A stretch of DNA of 5,936 nucleotides. Origin: Thermococcus paralvinellae. Its GTDB lineage: Archaea > Methanobacteriota_B > Thermococci > Thermococcales > Thermococcaceae. Location: assembly GCA_015662175.1 (NCBI GenBank), contig DQUR01000255.1, forward strand, positions 1 to 5,936, written 5' to 3'. The position numbers and the translations under genes are program-made. Of the stretch, positions 1 through 4,818 are shown piece after piece. The notes beneath the pieces are model-generated. The model saw only the letters and a list, made by a program, of their open reading frames with translations. It ran no database searches and was not told the DNA's origin. Numbering within the stretch: the first letter of the stretch is position 1; each line of letters opens with the position of its first letter.

Positions 1-48
1 AATAAATCCTGAAACCTTTACCTTACCCGGATGCATCGGAACGTGCAT
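1..48 (-). CDS. Possible start of a divergent gene, cut by the left window edge
   Basis: On the minus strand an ATG at 48-46 opens a frame of 16 codons reading MHVPMHPGKVKVSGFI that leaves the window without a stop. Upstream, at 68-61, is GGAGGTGA, a full match to the archaeal anti-Shine-Dalgarno sequence. It lies 12 bases from the ATG, longer than the 4-6 bases seen in the importer operon of this window. There is no other ATG, GTG or TTG in frame between the upstream stop and this ATG. I do not recognise the peptide, and no convincing minus-strand TATA box is visible above it. It may be the true start of a divergent neighbour of the helicase, or a chance frame beside a chance ribosome-binding-like octamer. 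Only 16 residues are available, so this is a weak call. Confidence 0.3.
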   Translation of the reverse strand, partial: MHVPMHPGKVKVSGFI

Positions 49-55
49 AAATCTT
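46..55 (+). promoter_or_regulatory. Weak TATA-like box for the helicase gene
   Basis: The plus strand reads CATAAATCTT about 30 bases before the helicase ATG. If used as a TATA box, transcription would begin about 25 bases downstream, around 73-78, giving a leader of under about 12 bases. That fits the absence of any Shine-Dalgarno motif before the ATG (TTAAACTCC precedes it) and suggests a leaderless or nearly leaderless mRNA. The match to the Thermococcales consensus is modest and no clear purine-rich BRE precedes it. Confidence 0.35.
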
Positions 56-60
56 ATTAC

Positions 61-68
61 TCACCTCC
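61..68 (-). promoter_or_regulatory. Shine-Dalgarno-like octamer facing left
   Basis: The minus strand reads GGAGGTGA here, complementary to the 3' end of archaeal 16S rRNA. It could serve the frame starting at 48. The 12-base spacing is long, so its use is uncertain. It does not serve the helicase, which is on the other strand. Confidence 0.3.
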
Positions 69-83
69 GATAAGTTAAACTCC

Positions 84-1466
84 ATGAAGGTAAGGCTCCA
101 CTATGACAGGGGAACAATTGTTATTGAGGGAAATGTTCACGTCCCTTTTGCCAGATGGGATGAGAGGTGCAACCACTACAGGGCTTTGGCGTACAAGTAC
201 AGGGATATAATCGAGTTCCTCAGGCAGGAAGGGGTTGAGTTTGAGGATCACGTTCTCGACAATGTAATCCCCTCTCCAGTCTATGATGTCGAATTTGACT
301 TTGAGCTAAGGGATTACCAGAAAGAAGCCGTGGAAAAGTGGATGCGCTCAAAGAGAGGCGTTATAGTTCTACCGACTGGAGCCGGAAAGACTATAATTGC
401 CCTAGAAATAATTAGAAGGCTTTCCGTATCAACGCTTGTTGTGGTTCCCACGTTGGCCCTGCTTGAGCAGTGGAAGGAGAGACTTTCAGTTTTTGGGGAC
501 GTTGGCGAATTCTCGGGCAGAAAGAAGGAGCTCAGCCCAATAACTGTCACGACTTATGATTCAGCCTACATAAATGCGGAGATACTTGGGGATAAGTTCC
601 TACTTATTGTGTTTGATGAGTGTCATCACCTGCCCTCTGAGGCATACAGAAACATTGCCCAGATGAGCGTTGCCCCCTACCGTCTGGGCCTAACGGCATT
701 TCCAGAAAGAGCGGATGAGCTTCACGAGCTTTTACCCGATCTCATTGGTGGGATAGTTTATCAAAAGACACCGGAGGAACTTGTAGGTAAGTATCTGGCA
801 CTCTATGAGGTTGTAGGAATCCGAATTCCATTAACAAAAGAGGAGAAAGAAAGATACAGGCGATATTATGAGATTTTCAAATCATACATCGAGAAGAGGG
901 GCATCACTTTCAGGAATCTTGAAGACTTCCAGAGGATTGTCATGAGAAGTGGAAGCGACGAAGAGGCCTTCAAGGCGTTAAGGGCTCTTGAGCAGGCAAG
1001 GAAGATAGCCTTCAGTTCCAAAAGAAAGCTGGAGAAGCTTAGGGAAATCTTGGAGAGGCATAAAGGGGAAAAGATAATAATATTCACGAGACACAACGAG
1101 CTTGTTTACGGAATATCAAGGAGGTTCTTAATCCCAGCCATAACCCACAAAACGGACAAAAAAGAGCGCAGTGAAATCCTTAAAAAGTTTAGAGAGGGCA
1201 GATATAAAGCGATAGTCAGTAGTCAGGTGCTTGATGAAGGTATTGATGTCCCAGATGCGAGCGTTGGGATAATCATAAGTGGAACTGGATCCTCGAGGGA
1301 ACTCGTGCAAAGGCTTGGAAGAATACTAAGGCCTGCACCCGGAAAGGAGAAGGCAACCCTTTATGAGTTCATTTCAGTGGGGACAAGTGAGGTTAGGGTT
1401 GCAAAACGGAGGAAATCTGGTCTAAAACGAGTTGTCAATTCTTCACGCTTTTTCTGCTTTTTATAG
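84..1466 (+). CDS. xpb: XPB/RAD25-like superfamily 2 DNA helicase
   Basis: This is an ATP-dependent 3'-5' DNA helicase/translocase of the archaeal XPB family, expected to act in the cytoplasm on damaged or forked DNA; archaeal XPB is known to pair with the nuclease Bax1. Residues 1-70 match the damage-recognition domain. Helicase domain 1 follows: RDYQ (76-79), Walker A LPTGAGKT (96-103), [12 protein letters not shown] (119-130), TTYDSA (156-161), Walker B DECHH (178-182) and LGLTAF (201-206). Residues about 250-315 form the XPB thumb insertion ([17 protein letters not shown]). Helicase domain 2 carries [12 protein letters not shown] (331-342), [14 protein letters not shown] (379-392) and QRLGRILRP (409-417). 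At 460 residues it is close to the roughly 450 of Archaeoglobus XPB and has the same N-terminus. ATG 84 is the only possible start, because a stop at 48-50 lies upstream with no other start codon between. Oddities: motif III ends in Phe where Thr is usual, and the XPB RED motif reads R209-A210-D211. The 16 residues after RRK are a divergent tail ending FFCFL. No bax1 gene follows it. Confidence 0.95.
   Translation: MKVRLHYDRGTIVIEGNVHVPFARWDERCNHYRALAYKYRDIIEFLRQEGVEFEDHVLDNVIPSPVYDVEFDFELRDYQKEAVEKWMRSKRGVIVLPTGAGKTIIALEIIRRLSVSTLVVVPTLALLEQWKERLSVFGDVGEFSGRKKELSPITVTTYDSAYINAEILGDKFLLIVFDECHHLPSEAYRNIAQMSVAPYRLGLTAFPERADELHELLPDLIGGIVYQKTPEELVGKYLALYEVVGIRIPLTKEEKERYRRYYEIFKSYIEKRGITFRNLEDFQRIVMRSGSDEEAFKALRALEQARKIAFSSKRKLEKLREILERHKGEKIIIFTRHNELVYGISRRFLIPAITHKTDKKERSEILKKFREGRYKAIVSSQVLDEGIDVPDASVGIIISGTGSSRELVQRLGRILRPAPGKEKATLYEFISVGTSEVRVAKRRKSGLKRVVNSSRFFCFL
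1449..1462 (+). terminator. T-tract terminator overlapping the helicase 3' end
   Basis: Two runs of five T (1449-1453 and 1458-1462) separated by CTGC lie in the last codons of the helicase, just before its TAG at 1464-1466. Archaeal RNA polymerase terminates on such T runs in the non-template strand without a hairpin. The overlap with coding sequence is unusual, since termination must occur after, not before, the stop codon for the protein to be completed. Effective 3' ends may therefore lie further downstream, for example beyond the TTTTCATATTTT stretch at 1580-1591. Confidence 0.4.
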
Positions 1467-1549
1467 AGAAAGTTGGAGAAGCTCTATATGTTCATTTTAA
1501 CACATAATGGGATTTGAACAGCTAATTGAATATCATGCGGTGTAGTTAA

Positions 1550-1651
1550 ATGATCTCCAAGTACCTTGCCCTTAGCATATTTTCATATTTTAAAACATGT
1601 CCCGAAGTCCCAGAGAGGTCAGAAATCCGGAAAGGTTGGGGGGTAGGATAG
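1550..1651 (+). CDS. Doubtful 33-residue open frame
   Basis: An ATG at 1550 is preceded by GCGGTG seven bases upstream, a weak ribosome-binding match. The frame encodes a hydrophobic, aromatic first half (MISKYLALSIFSYF) and a polar second half containing CPEVPERSEIRKG, then stops at TAG 1649-1651. I do not recognise it. No TATA box stands clearly at the right distance. A frame of this size arises often by chance, so it is recorded only because it has a ribosome-binding-like sequence in a stretch lacking other genes. Confidence 0.12.
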   Translation: MISKYLALSIFSYFKTCPEVPERSEIRKGWGVG

Positions 1652-1662
1652 GAGTTAGAAAA

Positions 1663-1785
1663 TCAACTGACCTTAAAAACTGCGACTTTTCCATCAACAA
1701 GCTGAGCCACTATGTATTCCCCACGAATGAATATCCTGGTAGATATAAGTAAAAGTAGTATAAATACTTTCCTAATTACGAATAA
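1663..1785 (-). pseudogene. Possible C-terminal remnant of a protein gene
   Basis: A minus-strand frame is open from 1785 to the TGA at 1665-1663 (40 residues). Its last 24 residues, from TRIFIRGEY through VAQLVDGKVAVFKVS, alternate hydrophobic and charged residues like the end of a small beta-sheet protein. The first 16 residues (LFVIRKVFILLLLIST) are AT-driven and overlap a TATA-like sequence. There is no ATG; the only in-frame alternative start is a GTG inside EYIVA, leaving 16 residues. It could be the tail of a gene whose 5' part was lost, or a chance frame. I cannot name a family. Confidence 0.22.
1757..1766 (-). promoter_or_regulatory. TATA-like box in the intergenic region
   Basis: The minus strand reads TATTTATACT, within an imperfect inverted repeat AAAGTA...TACTTT. 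Because of that symmetry it also resembles a TATA box on the plus strand (TATAAATA at 1759-1766). Minus-strand transcription from it would start near 1735 and run through the possible gene remnant toward the helicase end. Plus-strand transcription would be antisense to the importer operon. No gene with a good start lies at the right distance in either direction, so function is uncertain. Confidence 0.25.
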
Positions 1786-1840
1786 CTAAAGTACAAAAAT
1801 TACAACCACCAACACTTGAACACAAAAAAGCACAAACAAC

Positions 1841-1852
1841 AAATAAAAACAA
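1841..1852 (-). terminator. Second T-rich terminator motif of the ABC operon
   Basis: The minus strand reads TTGTTTTTATTT, identical to the motif at 1891-1880 that directly follows the ATPase gene, 39 bases further downstream. It looks like a backup termination signal. A further run of six T within GTGCTTTTTTGTG lies at 1833-1821. Confidence 0.5.
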
Positions 1853-1898
1853 TGACTTAATGTATAGAAGAGCAGAGCAAAATAAAAACAAAGTCATT
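1851..1898. repeat. Inverted repeat AATGACTT/AAGTCATT spanning the ATPase stop codon
   Basis: AATGACTT at 1851-1858 is a perfect inverted copy of AAGTCATT at 1891-1898, with a 32-base loop. The right arm contains the ATPase stop codon (TCA at 1894-1896 on the plus strand). Together with the flanking 12-base direct repeat AAATAAAAACAA (1841-1852 and 1880-1891) it forms an ordered terminator region. The arms are AT-rich and the stem would be weak at high temperature, so a structural role in RNA is doubtful. Confidence 0.4.
1880..1893 (-). terminator. Primary T-rich terminator of the ABC operon
   Basis: Immediately after the ATPase stop codon the minus strand reads CTTTGTTTTTATTT, a T-rich non-template tract typical of archaeal intrinsic termination. 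No stable hairpin is needed or obvious. Its core TTGTTTTTATTT is repeated at 1852-1841. Confidence 0.6.
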
Positions 1899-2979
1899 CC
1901 TCCAGAAACTCCAGGGCTCTTTCTGTCTTTTTATCAAACAGGACGATTCTATCTTCCCTTATCTTCACGGTTACCTTCTCTCCAAATGTGAAGTGCTCCC
2001 CCTCAGGTGCAAACACCTTAACAAAAGTCCCGCCAATGGAGGCAGTAACTATCTGCTCCCTGCCAAGAGGCTCGAAGGAATAAACCTCCCCGATCAGGCC
2101 TTCACCGATACCCTTGATTACCTCAGCATCATGCGGTCTAAATCCAAGGAGCACCTCTTTTATGCCGAGCTTTTCAATCAGCTCTCTATACTGAGCTGGG
2201 ACTGGTATCTTACTCTCATAGACTTTTAAGTGGCCATTTTCAACCTCTGCTTCCACAAAGTTCATGGGCGGATTTCCAAGGAATCCTCCAACGAACCTGT
2301 ATTTTGGCCGGTAATAGACTTCATCCGGAGTTCCAACCTGGAGTATCTTCCCCTCCTTAATTACAGCTATTCTGTCGGCCATTGCCAACGCTTCAGCCTG
2401 ATCATGGGTAACGTAAACTGCCGTAATGCCTAGCTCCTTCTGCAGTCTCTTCAGCTCGGCCCTGACTTCAAGTCTGAGCAGGGCATCCAAGTTACTCAGG
2501 GGCTCATCCAAAAGCAGGACATCGGGCTCTTTAACTAAAGCCCTCGCTATTGCAACCCTCTGCTGCTGGCCACCGCTGAGCTGCCATGGATATCTGTCGA
2601 GCAAGTTCTCGATGTGGAGCATCTTTGCGACTTCCCTCACTTTCTTTTCAATTTCCTGCCTTGGGACTTTTCTCAGCTCGAGGGGAAACGCTATGTTCTC
2701 AAAAACCTTCATGTGCGGATATAGAGCCCAGTTCTGGAAGACCAGGCCAACGTTTCTATCCTTCGGTGGAACCTCTGTAACATCTCGATCGTCGAAGTAA
2801 ATTCTCCCGCTTGTCGGCCTGTAAATTCCGGCAATTGTGTATAATAGGGTGGATTTTCCACTTCCTGAAGGGCCCAACAAAGCCATGAACTCTCTATCAT
2901 CAATTTTTAGGTTGATATTGTTCAAAGCTGTAAAGTCTCCAAATTTTTTGGTTATCTCCTTAAGGATTATCTTGACCAT
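1894..2979 (-). CDS. Sugar ABC transporter ATP-binding protein, MalK/UgpC-like
   Basis: This is the cytoplasmic ATPase that powers the CUT1-type importer encoded just upstream, probably as a homodimer bound to the two permeases. From the chosen start the protein has 361 residues. Seen motifs: Walker A GPSGSGKST (36-44), Q-loop Q82 in FQNWALYPHM, signature LSGGQQQR (134-141), Walker B VLLLDEP (154-160) with catalytic E159, D-loop SNLD (162-165) and switch His192. Residues about 240-361 form the MalK-type C-terminal OB/TOBE regulatory domain (GFRPHDAEV, LGREQIVTASIGG). Length is normal for the family. A longer frame begins with GTG at 3006, but ATG 2979 has GAGGTGG five bases upstream while the GTG has none, so the ATG is preferred. 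The gene starts 10 bases after the second permease and is last in the operon. Motifs are intact. The substrate cannot be read from this subunit, and Thermococcales often carry several such ATPases. Confidence 0.95.
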   Translation of the reverse strand: MVKIILKEITKKFGDFTALNNINLKIDDREFMALLGPSGSGKSTLLYTIAGIYRPTSGRIYFDDRDVTEVPPKDRNVGLVFQNWALYPHMKVFENIAFPLELRKVPRQEIEKKVREVAKMLHIENLLDRYPWQLSGGQQQRVAIARALVKEPDVLLLDEPLSNLDALLRLEVRAELKRLQKELGITAVYVTHDQAEALAMADRIAVIKEGKILQVGTPDEVYYRPKYRFVGGFLGNPPMNFVEAEVENGHLKVYESKIPVPAQYRELIEKLGIKEVLLGFRPHDAEVIKGIGEGLIGEVYSFEPLGREQIVTASIGGTFVKVFAPEGEHFTFGEKVTVKIREDRIVLFDKKTERALEFLEE

Positions 2980-2984
2980 CTCAA

Positions 2985-2992
2985 CCACCTCA
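2985..2992 (-). promoter_or_regulatory. Ribosome binding site that fixes the ATPase start
   Basis: The minus strand reads TGAGGTGG, ending five bases before ATG 2979. Its first three bases are also the TGA stop of the upstream permease gene, so termination of one gene places the ribosome on the binding site of the next. It supports ATG 2979 over GTG 3006. Confidence 0.7.
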
Positions 2993-3859
2993 ACCTTTAA
3001 TTCCACCTGAATAACCCTGCAGTAATATCTGCTGTGCCGTGAGGAAGAATATTATCGTTGGGAGCAGGTAGAGGGTTCCAGCGGCAGCTATCAGGGGCAT
3101 GTGAGAGTATTCGGCCTCAATATTTGCCTCAATGAACGTTGCTAAAGTTTGATCAATGAGGAAGGTTCTCACGTAGATTATATCCTGCCAGCCAGCCAAG
3201 AAGGCAAAGAGTGCAACAGCCAGTATCCCCGGCTTGATTAAGGGTAGCATAATCTTCCACCAGACTTTTATCCTTGAGGCCCCGTCAATTATGCCCGACC
3301 ACTCAAATTCCCATGGTATCGTGTCAAAGAAGCCCTTCATCAGCCAGACTGACATCGGAATTTCAAGAGCCGCCCTCGCCAGAATTACGTAGAAGAAGGA
3401 ATAAAGCCTTATGACATCCGGATTCTGTGGGAAGGTCAGACGGTAGAGCAGATAAACCCCGACGATCAACGCAACGCCGGGAAAGGCATGTAAAATTAGC
3501 AGCAGAACCATCATGTGCTTTCTTCCCCTGAAGTCAATTCTTGAAAGCGAATAGCCCGCCAAAGCGCTGATGAAAGTTACGACTCCAGATACTCCAAGAG
3601 CAACTACGAGTGTATTGAATGTGATCTTTAGTATGTTAGTCCTTATTCCACCCGTTGTGGCGAGTTTCCCCTGAAACACGTTAATCCAGTTCTCCAATGT
3701 AAAGTGGAATGAGCTCAGATCCAAGTTGGTGACCATCTCCCTGCTGAAGCTTGAAAGCATCAATAGGGAAAAGCCAAGGATTAAAGGTAAACTTGCGAGT
3801 AGAATTGCAAGGATTACTATCCACTCATACCTCCTTGGCCTTGTTTCTACGTCCTTCAT
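2990..3859 (-). CDS. Sugar ABC transporter permease, UgpE/MalG-like
   Basis: This is one of two inner channel subunits of the CUT1 importer. The 289 residues carry a short cytoplasmic N-terminus (MKDVETRPRRYEW) and about six membrane segments, near 13-36, 78-105, 116-140, 151-173, 208-226 and 255-280. The EAA loop that contacts the ATPase lies at about 182-211, reading PWEFEWSGIIDGASRIKVWW then KIMLPLIKPG. The DGA and LP parts are conserved, but the EAA triplet itself reads WSG (187-189). The C-terminus, QGYSGGIKG, matches the MalG/UgpE ending that reaches toward the nucleotide-binding domains. Length is normal. The ATG overlaps the upstream permease stop by one base (TGATG), and AGAGGTGA lies six bases before it. 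It therefore depends on translation of the upstream gene. Family assignment is secure; the sugar is unknown. Confidence 0.93.
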   Translation of the reverse strand: MKDVETRPRRYEWIVILAILLASLPLILGFSLLMLSSFSREMVTNLDLSSFHFTLENWINVFQGKLATTGGIRTNILKITFNTLVVALGVSGVVTFISALAGYSLSRIDFRGRKHMMVLLLILHAFPGVALIVGVYLLYRLTFPQNPDVIRLYSFFYVILARAALEIPMSVWLMKGFFDTIPWEFEWSGIIDGASRIKVWWKIMLPLIKPGILAVALFAFLAGWQDIIYVRTFLIDQTLATFIEANIEAEYSHMPLIAAAGTLYLLPTIIFFLTAQQILLQGYSGGIKG

Positions 3860-4806
3860 CAGAAGTCACCTCTTGGCCTTTTCATCATCTTCTCAAATTG
3901 TAAGACTTTTAGAGTTACGTAGCCTCCAATTATGCCCATGATTGATAGAATCACCGCTGCAGCAGCCGCTAACCCCTGATCCTGTTCCCCTCTACCGAAG
4001 GCTGTGTTAAAGACGTATAACGCCAGAGTGGTTCCATAGTCCCTGTTCACCAAGTCCCATTGAACCAGAAGGAAAATGTGCGGATACGTTGTCAGCAAAC
4101 TCAGGAACTGCCACGTCAAAACATAAAGGAAGTGCCATTTCATTAGAGGTATCAGGATTTTCCTTGAGATTTCCCAGGCTGATGCACCATCAACCCTCGC
4201 GGCAATGACAAGTTCCTTCGGAATCTGATTCAGGGCTGAGGTGAAGACTATCATACCAAAGCTAACACCAACAAGACCATTCACAAAGATGATTATGCTC
4301 CACGCCCCCCAGGGCACAATCTGACCCCAGGGAATTGGCTGTGAGATTATGCCAAGCTTCATCAAAATTGAATTTAACGTTCCAATTTCACTCCCATGGA
4401 AGAAATAATACCAGACAAGGCTGTAAACAGCAATTGGTGACATCCTTGGCAGAAGCCAGAGTAACCTGAAAGTTGAGGCGGGCTTTTCACTTATGAAAAA
4501 GGTGGCCAAAGCTAACGCTAAACCTCCAAAAACGTTTATTATGAGCGTAATCCCAACGAAAACCACGGTGGTTAAAATTACGGCCTTAAAGGTTGGGTCG
4601 TGCTGGAACATGTAAAACAGTCTTTGATAGTTGTAGACTCCAACGAACTCCGTGATGTATTTCTCAACATTCCAGTTCCTCATTCGAGTGAAGCTTATAT
4701 AGATGGTCATGAATAAGGGCACTAAGTAGAACAACACGACCATCAAAATCATTGGGGAGAGAAAAAAGGAAAGGGCTGCAAATTTTTCCCTGCTGGTTTT
4801 GTTCAT
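3859..4806 (-). CDS. Sugar ABC transporter permease, UgpA/MalF-like
   Basis: This is the other membrane channel subunit. The 315 residues hold about six membrane segments, near 11-40, 74-105, 114-137, 164-190, 222-246 and 277-302. There is no large periplasmic-type insertion as in enteric MalF, so it is closer to the compact UgpA/LacF form. The EAA loop is at about 196-222 (PKELVIAARVDGASAWEISR then KILIPLMK); the usual Glu of EAA is Ile201, while AA, DGA and the IP turn are kept. The segment NYQRLF near 59-64 and DYGTTLALYVFNTAF near 256-270 are typical of this family. ATG 4806 lies 12 bases after the binding-protein stop, with AGAGGTGA four bases upstream, so the start is firm. It is co-transcribed with the binding protein and the second permease. 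Substrate unknown. Confidence 0.93.
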   Translation of the reverse strand: MNKTSREKFAALSFFLSPMILMVVLFYLVPLFMTIYISFTRMRNWNVEKYITEFVGVYNYQRLFYMFQHDPTFKAVILTTVVFVGITLIINVFGGLALALATFFISEKPASTFRLLWLLPRMSPIAVYSLVWYYFFHGSEIGTLNSILMKLGIISQPIPWGQIVPWGAWSIIIFVNGLVGVSFGMIVFTSALNQIPKELVIAARVDGASAWEISRKILIPLMKWHFLYVLTWQFLSLLTTYPHIFLLVQWDLVNRDYGTTLALYVFNTAFGRGEQDQGLAAAAAVILSIMGIIGGYVTLKVLQFEKMMKRPRGDF

Positions 4807-4818
4807 GCTCTCACCTCT

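Larger units (their letters stand above)
1467..1893. other. Convergent AT-rich intergenic region with no convincing gene
   Basis: These 427 bases separate the 3' ends of the helicase (+) and the ABC importer operon (-). The first half has mixed composition, with a G-rich stretch at 1635-1653. The second half (1741-1893) is very A-rich on the plus strand, which is T-rich for the approaching minus-strand transcripts. Within it are a 12-codon plus frame (1507-1545, MGFEQLIEYHAV), a 33-residue plus frame (1550-1651) and a 40-residue minus open frame (1663-1785) whose second half looks coding-like. No tRNA, C/D box RNA, insertion sequence end or CRISPR repeat could be found by eye. It may have been left by loss or decay of one or more genes. 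Confidence 0.6.

Noticed and set aside
30..37. Palindrome GATGCATC upstream of the helicase, considered as an operator
   Set aside because: It is an isolated 8-base palindrome with no second copy nearby and lies upstream of a weak TATA box; a chance occurrence is likely.
314..1310. Minus-strand open frames of 60-78 residues opposite the helicase gene (314-550, 866-1096, 1128-1310)
   Set aside because: They lie wholly antisense to a clearly coding helicase with all motifs, and their composition (Ser/Leu/Phe-rich) is that of reverse-complement shadows.
1467..1893. Box C/D or H/ACA RNA, tRNA, or CRISPR repeat in the intergenic region
   Set aside because: CTGA and TGATG-like words occur, but not in the paired C/D/C'/D' order. 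No cloverleaf and no regularly spaced repeat of CRISPR length was found by eye.
1993..2800. Plus-strand frames of 64-124 residues opposite the ATPase gene
   Set aside because: They are antisense shadows of a strongly conserved MalK-like gene; none shows a ribosome binding site or a recognisable motif.
2709..2903. Minus-strand frame of 64 residues in another frame inside the ATPase gene
   Set aside because: It overlaps the Walker A region of the real gene in a different frame and has Trp/Cys/Arg-rich, noncoding-like composition.
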